Source: Flavobacterium potami (GTDB taxonomy: Bacteria; Bacteroidota; Bacteroidia; Flavobacteriales; Flavobacteriaceae). Taken from it: DNA of 64,000 nt. Positions 50,703 to 59,931 of the stretch are shown piece by piece. The stretch covers positions 1 to 64,000 of the forward strand of contig NZ_JAINUY010000006.1 in NCBI RefSeq assembly GCF_020026915.1, written 5' to 3'. Below the pieces are notes generated by a model. It ran no database searches and was not told where the DNA came from. It was given only the letters and a program-made list of their open reading frames with translations. The position numbers and the translations under genes were made by a program. The stretch's first letter is position 1. Each line of letters begins with the position of its first letter.

Positions 50703-50779
50703 GCTTAGCCTCTAAGTTACTAATCTAAGTTCAAAGAAAAAACTTAGACTCTTAGAAACTTAGCAGCTTAGTAACTTTT
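50703..50779. repeat. Inverted repeat (CTTAGAAACTT family)
   Basis: AAGTTACTAA (50714-50723) pairs with TTAGTAACTT (50768-50777), and CTAAGTT with AACTTAG inside. The words ACTTAG and CTTAGAAACTT are shared with 37846-37888. Confidence 0.7.
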
Positions 50780-50937
50780 AAAAAAAGGTGTTCTATTTTT
50801 AGAATGCCTTTTTTGTTATTAGAATGTTAAATTCGTAATAAACGGTTAAAAACGCGTTGTCAAATTGAATTTTAAAGTTGTTTGGGATGAAATAATTGTT
50901 GAAATGGCTTATATTCGCATCACTTAAACAAAATAAC

Positions 50938-53082
50938 ATGAAAAAAGTAATTTTATTCTTGACCATGTGTCTTATGGCTTTCCCAATGAGAGCTGATGAA
51001 GGAATGTGGTTTTTGATGTTTATCGAAAGATTGAACCATAGAGATATGGAAAAAATGGGCTTGCAATTGACAGCCGAAGAAATTTACAGCATCAACCATC
51101 ATAGTTTAAAAGATGCGATTGTACAATTCAATGGAGGTTGTACTGCCGAAATCGTTTCTAAAAATGGATTGGTTTTAACGAATCACCACTGTGGTTATAA
51201 TGCAATTGCAGAACTTTCTACTGCAGAACAAAACTATTTAAAAAACGGGTTTTGGGCTAAAGATAAAAGTGCCGAAATGAAACCAAAATCTTTGTACGTT
51301 CGTTTCTTCGTTCGTATGGATGATGTTTCTAAGAGAATTTTGTCAAAAGTAAATGATACGATGACAGAAACAGAAAGAAACAAAATCATTCAGCAAGAAA
51401 TCGCTTTAATTGAAAAAGAAAATAGCGAAAACGGAAAATACACTGTTTCTGTTCGTCCTTTCTTTCAAGGAAATGAATATTACTATTTTGTTTACCAAGA
51501 TTACACAGATGTTCGTTTAGTAGGAACTCCTCCTGAAAGCGTTGGTAAATTTGGTGGAGATACAGACAACTGGGAGTGGCCTCGTCAAACGGGAGATTTC
51601 TCTATGTTTAGAGTTTATGCTGATAAAGACGGAAATCCTGCAGCTTATTCTAAAGACAATGTGCCATTGCAGCCAAAACACTATTTGCCTGTAAGTATTA
51701 AAGGGGTAAAAGAAAATGATTTCGCAATGATTTTAGGATATCCAGGTAGAACAAACCGTTGGATGCCAGCAGGAGGAATCGAACAAAACATTAAATATGC
51801 TTATCCTGCGTGGGTTGAAGGTGCAAAAACCGGAATGGACGTAATGAAAAAGTATATGGATAAAGACGATACAGTTCGTTTACAATATGCTTCTAAATAT
51901 GCTTCTACAGCTAACTACTGGAAAAACCGTCAAGGTATGATTGATGCTTTAACAAAAGCGGGAACTGTAGATACAAAAGCAGCACAAGAAGATAAATTCT
52001 ATGAGTGGGCAAGCAAACCTGCTAATAAAGAAAAGTATGAGAATGTAATTCCGACTATCAACGATTATTACAGAGAAACAAACGAAAAAGCGCGTCACGA
52101 TAATTATCTAATTCAACTTTTACGTACTTCTAGTTATGCAAGCGGACCAGCAAGTTTAGGAAACGCATTAATAGCATATTACAAAGAAAACGATGCGAAG
52201 AAAGCAGAAATGCTTCCAAAAATCAATGCAATGGTAGAATCTATCTATGGTGAATTTTATGCTCCATTAGAGAAAGATGTTTTAGCAGCACAATTGAATT
52301 TATATGCTTCAAAAGCTGCTGAATATGGAATCGCTCCCGAAATTGCAAAAATGAAAACATCAAACAAAGGTGATTTTACTGCAGATGTAGCAAAAGCAAC
52401 TGAGGTTAGTTATTTTACAAATAAGGAGAAAGTATTAGCATTTTTAGCTGATCCAAAACCGTTGGCAATTGTACACGATCCGTTGTATATTATTTCTAAC
52501 GATTTAATGACAAAATACCGTGCTAAAACTGACGATCAGGCTAAAGCGGATGATGGTTTTGCAACTGCTTACCGTAAATTGGTTGAAGGTTTAAGAGAAT
52601 CAAAATTAAATGCAATTCAATATCCAGATGCAAACTCTACTTTGAGATTGACTTACGGAAAAGTTCGCGCTTTACCTGCAGATCCTCGTAATGATGCAAA
52701 AATCAACAACTATACTACAATGGAAAGTATGGTGAAAAAATACAAAAAAGGAGATCAGGAATTTGACTTGCCAGCTCGTTTGTTAGAGTTAAATAAGAAA
52801 AAAGATTACGGACAATATGCTGATAAAGCAGGTTATATGCCAGTAAATTTCTTGACAGATAACGATATTACTGGAGGAAACTCTGGTTCGCCGGTTCTTA
52901 ACGGAAAAGGAGAATTAATCGGTATCGCTTTTGACGGAAACATCGAAGCAATGGCTGGAGACGTTATTTTCGATTCTAACTTACAAAGAACAATTAACGT
53001 AGATATTCGTTATGTACTTTGGATTATCGATAAATACGCTGGTGCTAAAAACATTATCGACGAATTGACGATTGCTAAATAA
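50938..53082 (+). CDS. S46-family dipeptidyl-peptidase (DPP7-like)
   Basis: A 714-residue secreted serine peptidase with a signal peptide (MKKVILFLTMCLMAFPMRAD). The chymotrypsin-like part carries VLTNHHCGYN with the catalytic His (residue 83 or 84), DTDNWEWPRQTGDFSMF with the acidic triad residue, and GGNSGSPV with catalytic Ser649. S46 enzymes remove dipeptides from peptide N-termini in the periplasm. The residue 18 positions after the Ser is Gly (G667), the equivalent of the position that is Gly in DPP7 and Arg in DPP11, which favours hydrophobic P1 specificity. I used the internal ATG at 50938 because the upstream TTG frame adds residues before the signal peptide. TATATTCG lies upstream as a weak -7 box. 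Confidence 0.92.
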   Translation: MKKVILFLTMCLMAFPMRADEGMWFLMFIERLNHRDMEKMGLQLTAEEIYSINHHSLKDAIVQFNGGCTAEIVSKNGLVLTNHHCGYNAIAELSTAEQNYLKNGFWAKDKSAEMKPKSLYVRFFVRMDDVSKRILSKVNDTMTETERNKIIQQEIALIEKENSENGKYTVSVRPFFQGNEYYYFVYQDYTDVRLVGTPPESVGKFGGDTDNWEWPRQTGDFSMFRVYADKDGNPAAYSKDNVPLQPKHYLPVSIKGVKENDFAMILGYPGRTNRWMPAGGIEQNIKYAYPAWVEGAKTGMDVMKKYMDKDDTVRLQYASKYASTANYWKNRQGMIDALTKAGTVDTKAAQEDKFYEWASKPANKEKYENVIPTINDYYRETNEKARHDNYLIQLLRTSSYASGPASLGNALIAYYKENDAKKAEMLPKINAMVESIYGEFYAPLEKDVLAAQLNLYASKAAEYGIAPEIAKMKTSNKGDFTADVAKATEVSYFTNKEKVLAFLADPKPLAIVHDPLYIISNDLMTKYRAKTDDQAKADDGFATAYRKLVEGLRESKLNAIQYPDANSTLRLTYGKVRALPADPRNDAKINNYTTMESMVKKYKKGDQEFDLPARLLELNKKKDYGQYADKAGYMPVNFLTDNDITGGNSGSPVLNGKGELIGIAFDGNIEAMAGDVIFDSNLQRTINVDIRYVLWIIDKYAGAKNIIDELTIAK

Positions 53083-53103
53083 TCTCAATTTCTTTATAAA
53101 ATT

Positions 53104-53136
53104 AAACCCGATAGTTTTAACTATCGGGTTTTTTGT
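53104..53136. terminator. Bidirectional terminator between the S46 and macroglobulin genes
   Basis: AAACCCGATAGTT and AACTATCGGGTTT form a 13-bp stem with a two- to four-base loop and T runs. It ends the S46 message and could also end the macroglobulin message, though a palindrome lies between. Confidence 0.88.
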
Positions 53137-53139
53137 TTT

Positions 53140-53232
53140 TTTCCGCCACGAATTCACGAATTTTATTTTCAAAGATTGTAAAAAAATAATTCGTGAATTG
53201 CTTCGTCAGTCGCTATCGCTCGAGTCGTGGCG
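53140..53232. repeat. Inverted repeat (CGCCACGAATTCACGAATT family) with an insert in one arm
   Basis: CCGCCACGAATTCACGAATT pairs with AATTCGTGAATT plus CGTGGCGG, but the right arm is split between these parts by about 25 nt (53200-53225) reading GCTTCGTCAGTCGCTATCGC and then TCGAGT. The insert resembles the one inside the element at 31796-31928. Confidence 0.85.
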
Positions 53233-53239
53233 GAAAAAC

Positions 53240-56200
53240 TTAATTTACTTTTACACGAATTCCTTTTGTGTGACTTGCAAATTCTGGTGCATACATACTT
53301 TGAATTGTTGTAATTCCGTTGGAGAATTCTCCGCTGTTATTTACTCGAATATCATATTCCAAAACATAAGTTCCTTTGTTTATTTTATCAAAGAAGAAAT
53401 GCGTCGCGGCATCTTTTGTACTCATGTAATAACCCAATCGATCTTTGTATTGATATTGCGAAAGCACATTTACAGGTTCAAAACAAGAAGCACGCATATC
53501 TTTCAAATGAATGTATTCAGTATCTTCTTTCGAAGTAATAATTAATCTTACCGTAACTAAATCTCCAGTTTTTAAAGGATCTTTGGTTGTAATTTTTTGT
53601 AATTCGTCACCTTTCAAAGTGCTTTTCTTTAAAAACAATTCTTTTGAAACTGATAAAACAGCTCCAGTATTGTTTTTAATTTTATCCAAATCTTCAAAAT
53701 ATTGCCAATATGCTCCACCAAATCCCGGCACTTTAGATTTGTTTTCGATTTTAATAGAAGCCATTTCTTTTTTTATTTCTTCGGCTTTCCAGTTTAATTT
53801 GATGTAACCTGTTTCGGCCTCTTTTTCATTTTCGGCTAATTTTTTAGTGATGATTTTCTCGTCACCCAATTTAATTACAGTATTATCTTTTACCGAAAGC
53901 CAATCTGTTCCCTGCATCAATAAGGCATAAATTGCTTCGGTTGTCGATTTTGTTGTTGGCCAGTTTTTGGTTTGTTTGTTTTTTAATAACCAAACTTTCA
54001 TGGCATCTACAGATTTAGTGTCGTTTGTTATTTCGGCGAAAGCCTCAATCAATAAAGCCTGAGTTTCTATTGGCGCTTGATACCAATACCAACCCGATTT
54101 ATTAGCAATCCAATACATTCCCCAATCTTCATTATTGGATGCCGTTTCTTTTAAACTTTCAATGATTTTTTTAGCGCTATCTTTTTCTCCAAAACGATTT
54201 AAAGTCAATGCAGCCAAACCTTTTTCATAAATAGAATAATTCAGCCAGTCTTTTTTAGCCGTTTCCAGGTATAATTTTGTTACTTTTTTTAAGGTGTCAG
54301 AAAGAGGATATTTATTTAGATAAAAACTTCTGGTATACAAGTAATGTAAGTCTGAATAGGGATTTAGCCAAATTAACTTATCGTTTGCTTTTATGTTTTT
54401 TGTTCTTTCTTTATGATATTCTAAAAATTTATTGTCTAAAAATGGAATTCCCCTTTTTGTAATTTCATCAATTTTAGCAGTGCTGTCTTTGCTTAGTTTT
54501 TCCAGATGTCCTAAACCTGCCAAAATATGTCTGGTTATGTATTCATTTTCATAGTCTCCATCAAACCATACAAAACCACCAGATGATCTTTGTTTTTGTT
54601 TCAATTTCTCAAAAGTGGCCTGCTGTGAGGTTTTCATCTTTTCTAAATCAAATAAAAGAGAGAGGTTTTTTTTCTTTTCATTTTCAGTTTGCGCATCATT
54701 GAACCAAGGAGTTTCGGCTAGAATTAGTGATTTTAATTCTTCATTGTCCTCTAATTTAGAATTTAGTTTGCCACTTTTTCTCCAATTCTCAAAAACAGTT
54801 GCGATTTTTGGATTGCTGGAAATAATTTCTGAAGCCAAAGCATTTGCATAATAACGTGCAAAAGTTTGTTCTGCACATTCATGTTCATATTCCATTAAAT
54901 AAGGCAAAGATTGAATTGCAAGCCAAGTTGGATTTGAAGTATATTCAAAAGTAAATTGATGGTTTTTTAATGTTGTTGAAGTATTGTTTTTCAAATTCTC
55001 AAACGTATATTCTTTGGTCGAATTCTCACGAATCCAAATCGGAATACTTTCTGTAACCAACATATTGTTGGTTAGAACAGGAAGAATACTTTCTTCACCA
55101 TCCGAAAAATTACCTGATTTTGCTACAATTCGATATTGAATTCCTTGCAAACCTTCTGGAATTGTAATCGTCCAATTTGAAGTTGTATTTCCGTATGGTG
55201 CAATTGTAAAGTTTTTAATGTTTTTTGCATTCAGCATTTTAGTATCAATTGGTTGCATGGTTACGGCATCAAAAAACTGTAAACTTGCGATGCCTGTTTT
55301 CGCTTCAGCAGTAACATTTGAAATTTTTGCACTAATTACGATGGTGTCTTTTTCTCTAAAGAAACGTGGGAAATTTGGAATTATCATCAACTCTTTCTGC
55401 GTAATTACACTTTTTTCTAAATAACTTGAAATAGCATCTTTGTTATGCCCAAACAAGCGAAATTTCCAAGCTGTTAGAGCTTCAGGAGAAGTAAAATTGA
55501 AACTTACTTTTCCTTTAGCATCTGTTCTAAGATTAGGCAAAAAGAATGCTGTTTCAGAAAGGTTTTTTCTGGCTTTTACTTGCGATGTAAGCTCCATTGC
55601 TTTTTTAGTAGTGACAACGATAACTCCGTTTGCAGCTCTAGAACCGTAGATTGCTGTAGCATTTTTATCTTTGAGAACGGCAATATCTATTACGTCACCT
55701 GGACTTATGTTTTTAAAATCATTTTCCGTAGCGTTGTCACCATCGATTATGTATAATGGTTCTTGCCCTTTTTTTGTTACTAAGCCCCTAATTTTATATT
55801 CTGGTGAAGAATTAAATGATAAGGGATTTTCTATTCCAGCAGTATTGTATACGGTATTATCTTCTTGTATAGTCTCTTCTGGATAGCTTATTTTTTTTGA
55901 TTTTATAGACTCATAACCTACCAAATCAACTTTGTGAAATTCATTGCTGTCTGAAAATAATTTTACGTTTATATTTTTCTTGTCAGCTGGTAGAATATTT
56001 TGATTTACATAACCAATTGCACTAAAAACAAGTTCTTCGCTTGCTCCGGCTTCAATCTCATAATAACCATTTCTATCTGTACTGACAGCTCTTTGAGTTC
56101 CTTTTACTCGAACTGAAGCTCTTTGAATTGGTAAGTCAGATTCGTCTGTAATAAGTCCGAAAACCATTTTGGCATTAGACGGTTTGTTAAGTTTTTTATT

Positions 56201-59200
56201 TAATTGCTTTTGATATTCTCTGTATTGATATGCCGTAAAGGAATCGTTGAAGTCAAAACCAAACCACATTAATTGAATGTTATTTTCATTGTTTAGTTCT
56301 AAACGACCATAATTTTGATCTAGAATATGAAAATAACACGATTTAATTGCAGAACCAATGTTGGTTTTAAAAGTACCATTATTATAATCATAATTATAAA
56401 ATTCTAAATTTTGCCATTTAGTTTGATGGAACATATCGAGAGAACTATCGTACATGGAAGCCAAAAACTCGGCATCGCTTTTAGTATTCAAAGCATTTAA
56501 TTTGAAAGACCAATTTTCATTTTTTCCTGGTTCTATTTTGTTTCTAAAAGTTTCAACTTCTATTTCAAGTTGTTTTTCTTTAGTTTCTAAAGGAATTTGA
56601 AGCTGATAATTAAAGTGTGAATTTTCGAAATAACTTTCATAACTAATATTCATGTTATTTTCAAAGTCATTTTTTAGTGGGATTTTTACAAGAGCTTCAC
56701 CATTTTTAATATAAATGCTTTTTTCAAAATAAGGCTTACTTCTGTAATTCCCGTAAAGATTTACAAAAATATCAGGAACAACTGAATGTAATTTTACCAA
56801 AACAAAACCATCTTTTTTAGGATTTTCATTGATTTGTTTTAATGAAATTAATTGCGAAGACCTGAACTTGTCTTTGCTTTGTGAAATGACAAATTTAGAC
56901 TTAGTTTCTATAGTATTTTCAAAACTGTCTTTTGCCGTTAAGACAATGGTATAATTTCCAGATTTGTAATCTGAGATAAAATCTAAAGCTATTTTTTTGT
57001 CTTTTTCGGTTTTGATTTTTTTTGTGTAAACCAATTTTCCAACTTGATCTGTTATAGTTTTTTCGTTATTCTCATACGGAAATAATTTTTCAAAGTCTTC
57101 TTTCGAGATTCCTTCAATTTCTGGTTTTGTAAAAGTTCTCGGTTTGAATTTATTAGAAATTTCAGTATCAAAGTACACTTTTAGTTCAGCATCGACAGCA
57201 CTAAATTGTCCATTTAGATTAGTGCTAGAAATACTGATCTCGTTTTTGTTTTTAGTCTGTAAATATTGCGGCATGATAATATTTAAAACGAGATCATGAT
57301 AACCTATTTTTACGGAAGAATTGGAGGTATGTGTTTCTCCATTAATATCAGTTACAGTTGCTGAAACTAGATATTCGAAGATTGGTAAATCTTTTTTTGA
57401 AAGATATTCCAATGATTTTGCAATAAAATTTATTTCAAATTTTCCGGCTTCATTAGTTTGAGTCTCTCCTTCGGCAATGGTCTCGATTTTTACGTTTTTG
57501 AAATAATATTCGCCGCGTTCATAAACATAAGGTTTACACTTTACGGTATATTTCACTTGTGCACCCGTTATAGAACTTCCTGTAAAAGCTTTTGCCATTC
57601 CAGTAATTTTTACTTCTTTGTCCAGTTGTTGCGTTCCCTTAATCGGATCAAAAGTAATTTCAAATTTGGGTCTTTTGTATTCCTCAACTCGAAATCTAGA
57701 ATAAGAGTTGTAAAATTCGATAGTATTCCAAAAGTTATCTTCCGTCTTTAGCATATCTTCCTTTGAAGCCTCTTGCTGTTTTTTTGGAGGAATTACTTTT
57801 ATGTCAAAACTGCCCGTTATTCCGTTTTTCGGTAGAATAAATTCGCCAGAAAAAGAACCAAATTCGTTCGTCGTTACATCAATTTCTTTAAAATTTTGAT
57901 ATTTAGAATCTTGAATAACAATTTTAAAATGAGCTGAAGCCGCAACAGCTGTTATGTTGTTGTCTTTCTGAAAGGCAATTCCTTTATAGTGAACCGTTTG
58001 ACCTGGTCTGTAAATTGCTCTATCCAAATAGAATTTGACATTTCCTTTCGGTTTTTCTGTAGTTTCATAATATCCATACACATTATTAAGAGTTCTTTTG
58101 ACGATGGATAACGTATCATTTGAGGTTGAAAATTCAACAAACCCATCACTACGGTAATTAGTAGGTAAGTTTTCTAAGTATGAAATTCCATTTTTGTCTG
58201 TTCTAGCAGTTTCTTCATTGAGTTTTACTGTAACATTTTCTAGAGGCATTCCAGTTTTTCTGTTTACTACTTGAAAAAGTATTTTTGACTTGTTTTTACT
58301 GCTTAAAACCGCTATATCTGTTATTGTAATAAACCCAAAAGAATTTGATTTGGTATTTTTTTTATAAGAATCACTTTCAAAATAAACAACATAAGTGCCT
58401 TTGCCAAGTTTTGGAAGAAGAACCTCTGTAGAATAATTATAGTAATCTTTCTTTGAAGGCAACAAATAATCTTGAGTAAGAATGGGGTGCATGTTTTTTA
58501 TAATGTTATGCGAACGTATATCTGCATAATGCTCAACACTCTGCAACTCCAAAAATTGTTTTTGAGTGATTTTAAAAAAGGAAATTTTTAAACTATCGAT
58601 GTTATTATAGTGAATTTGTGCCCTAGTATTCTCTCCTTCATAAGTGTTTTCTTGAAGGTCAATAGATAATGATTCGGATTTTATTACAGATTTTTGCTCC
58701 AACGCTAGTTTGTATGTGTTGGAATGAATATTTGAAGCTAAAATACTGTCGAGAATAGCTACTGACTTAATTTTATAATCAGGATGCAGTTTTTTGGATG
58801 AAAGCTTATAATAAGTCATTGCTTTTTCTAATTGAATTTTTTCAATAAGATTTTTATCAGCAATCTTTTTCTGAAAGTTATTTAGAAAAGAAATGTAATC
58901 AGTATCTATAATTAAAAGATACTTTGCGCAAAATTTAACCCTTTCCCATTGATTTTCAATTGTTGGTTGACTTGCTTCTTGCTTTTGATATAAAGACAGA
59001 ACTTTTTCTAATTTCTCATTTTTTACAAATCCTAAATTTAGTTTTATAAATTCTCCAGAATTTCCTAAAAGTTCTCTTTTATAAGATGTAAAATCACTTT
59101 TTTCAATTTGCCCCTCATAGATTTTTGAGGAATAGTATGCGATATTTTCTGCTAAGGCATAGTCGTAGACGGTTTTGTTTTTGAATTCATTGAAAACAGA

Positions 59201-59716
59201 ATAATGAAATATTTTTTCGTAATTGTTTAAAAGAGTGTTTTTTAAGGTAACTTCATTTTGCAATGAATTGGTGTAGGCTGTCTCTATTTGCTTTTGTAAA
59301 TAATCGTTACTCCAAGTTAAAAAATCTGATTCTAGATACGTCGTGTTTGTTCGATCGTAAATGCTATAAAATTCCTTTTTAGAAAAATCTTGCAGACATT
59401 TAGCATAAACCAAATTCAGAATTGCTTTTGAAGGTATTGAAACATGGTCAATTTCATTTTTAAGATTATTTATAATTTTAGTTTGCGCATTTTCATCGAT
59501 TGCCTGTAAATATTTAGATTGGTAGAAAAAGCATTTTATCATTTCTACTTCATTTTTTTGACGTACTGCTTTTTTATAAATAGAAGTAACAATTTTATTT
59601 GCAGATTTTACTTTGCCATCATTTTCGAGATCAATTACCTGTTTCCATTTTTTATCATTTTGCTGACCAAATAGTACTGAGGAGATTAATAAGAATACAA
59701 TTAGTATATTTTTCAT
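53240..59716 (-). CDS. Alpha-2-macroglobulin-family protein with inserted SusC-like plug module
   Basis: A 2158-residue exported protein (signal peptide MKNILIVFLLISSVLFGQ). The N-terminal 350 residues are helical. A macroglobulin MG2-type region with RPGQTVHYKG lies near residue 567, and bait-region-like beta domains follow to about 1150. A carboxypeptidase-like domain starts near 1182 (VFGLITDESDLPIQRASVRV). It is followed by a TonB-receptor plug signature (YKIRGL, PLYIIDGDN, VIDIAVLKDKNATAIYGSRA, ANGVIVVTTKK) to about 1373, but no barrel follows. The A2M domain (LTAWKFRLFGHN, about 1411) comes next. The thioester site is C1614-A-E-Q1617 in place of C-G-E-Q, with the reactive Cys and Gln kept. 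The C-terminal part has alpha-toroid helices and a final beta-domain. Bacterial macroglobulins trap or inhibit peptidases in the envelope. No pbpC is adjacent. The gene is unusually long for the neighbourhood. Confidence 0.85.
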   Translation of the reverse strand: MKNILIVFLLISSVLFGQQNDKKWKQVIDLENDGKVKSANKIVTSIYKKAVRQKNEVEMIKCFFYQSKYLQAIDENAQTKIINNLKNEIDHVSIPSKAILNLVYAKCLQDFSKKEFYSIYDRTNTTYLESDFLTWSNDYLQKQIETAYTNSLQNEVTLKNTLLNNYEKIFHYSVFNEFKNKTVYDYALAENIAYYSSKIYEGQIEKSDFTSYKRELLGNSGEFIKLNLGFVKNEKLEKVLSLYQKQEASQPTIENQWERVKFCAKYLLIIDTDYISFLNNFQKKIADKNLIEKIQLEKAMTYYKLSSKKLHPDYKIKSVAILDSILASNIHSNTYKLALEQKSVIKSESLSIDLQENTYEGENTRAQIHYNNIDSLKISFFKITQKQFLELQSVEHYADIRSHNIIKNMHPILTQDYLLPSKKDYYNYSTEVLLPKLGKGTYVVYFESDSYKKNTKSNSFGFITITDIAVLSSKNKSKILFQVVNRKTGMPLENVTVKLNEETARTDKNGISYLENLPTNYRSDGFVEFSTSNDTLSIVKRTLNNVYGYYETTEKPKGNVKFYLDRAIYRPGQTVHYKGIAFQKDNNITAVAASAHFKIVIQDSKYQNFKEIDVTTNEFGSFSGEFILPKNGITGSFDIKVIPPKKQQEASKEDMLKTEDNFWNTIEFYNSYSRFRVEEYKRPKFEITFDPIKGTQQLDKEVKITGMAKAFTGSSITGAQVKYTVKCKPYVYERGEYYFKNVKIETIAEGETQTNEAGKFEINFIAKSLEYLSKKDLPIFEYLVSATVTDINGETHTSNSSVKIGYHDLVLNIIMPQYLQTKNKNEISISSTNLNGQFSAVDAELKVYFDTEISNKFKPRTFTKPEIEGISKEDFEKLFPYENNEKTITDQVGKLVYTKKIKTEKDKKIALDFISDYKSGNYTIVLTAKDSFENTIETKSKFVISQSKDKFRSSQLISLKQINENPKKDGFVLVKLHSVVPDIFVNLYGNYRSKPYFEKSIYIKNGEALVKIPLKNDFENNMNISYESYFENSHFNYQLQIPLETKEKQLEIEVETFRNKIEPGKNENWSFKLNALNTKSDAEFLASMYDSSLDMFHQTKWQNLEFYNYDYNNGTFKTNIGSAIKSCYFHILDQNYGRLELNNENNIQLMWFGFDFNDSFTAYQYREYQKQLNKKLNKPSNAKMVFGLITDESDLPIQRASVRVKGTQRAVSTDRNGYYEIEAGASEELVFSAIGYVNQNILPADKKNINVKLFSDSNEFHKVDLVGYESIKSKKISYPEETIQEDNTVYNTAGIENPLSFNSSPEYKIRGLVTKKGQEPLYIIDGDNATENDFKNISPGDVIDIAVLKDKNATAIYGSRAANGVIVVTTKKAMELTSQVKARKNLSETAFFLPNLRTDAKGKVSFNFTSPEALTAWKFRLFGHNKDAISSYLEKSVITQKELMIIPNFPRFFREKDTIVISAKISNVTAEAKTGIASLQFFDAVTMQPIDTKMLNAKNIKNFTIAPYGNTTSNWTITIPEGLQGIQYRIVAKSGNFSDGEESILPVLTNNMLVTESIPIWIRENSTKEYTFENLKNNTSTTLKNHQFTFEYTSNPTWLAIQSLPYLMEYEHECAEQTFARYYANALASEIISSNPKIATVFENWRKSGKLNSKLEDNEELKSLILAETPWFNDAQTENEKKKNLSLLFDLEKMKTSQQATFEKLKQKQRSSGGFVWFDGDYENEYITRHILAGLGHLEKLSKDSTAKIDEITKRGIPFLDNKFLEYHKERTKNIKANDKLIWLNPYSDLHYLYTRSFYLNKYPLSDTLKKVTKLYLETAKKDWLNYSIYEKGLAALTLNRFGEKDSAKKIIESLKETASNNEDWGMYWIANKSGWYWYQAPIETQALLIEAFAEITNDTKSVDAMKVWLLKNKQTKNWPTTKSTTEAIYALLMQGTDWLSVKDNTVIKLGDEKIITKKLAENEKEAETGYIKLNWKAEEIKKEMASIKIENKSKVPGFGGAYWQYFEDLDKIKNNTGAVLSVSKELFLKKSTLKGDELQKITTKDPLKTGDLVTVRLIITSKEDTEYIHLKDMRASCFEPVNVLSQYQYKDRLGYYMSTKDAATHFFFDKINKGTYVLEYDIRVNNSGEFSNGITTIQSMYAPEFASHTKGIRVKVN

Positions 59717-59845
59717 AAAAAAGTTTTTATTCTAAAGAGGCTCAAATTTCGAAAATGGTTGGGAACGTTCCTAGATTATTTTGAATAATTTTCGTACAAA
59801 GTACTAATTTATCTCTAAAACCAAATGTGACATATTATATTTCCT

Positions 59846-59853
59846 TATTTTTG
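59846..59853 (+). promoter_or_regulatory. Candidate -7 element of mpl (TATTTTTG)
   Basis: An exact TAnnTTTG match, 78 nt before the ATG. The leader holds four close CGATTAA/GATTAAAC words (59893-59925). The rest of the gap 59717-59931 is AT-rich and shows no gene; a macroglobulin promoter should lie there too, but no exact box is seen. Confidence 0.45.
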
Positions 59854-59931
59854 AAGAATAATTACGAAGTTTGATTAGTTATTTGCCATGTCGATTAACC
59901 GATTAAACAGTTTAACGATTAAACATTTTAA

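Noticed and set aside
53072..53545. 157-codon open frame crossing the S46/macroglobulin junction
   Set aside because: It runs through the terminator and a palindromic repeat and then antisense to the macroglobulin gene. No coding signal supports it.
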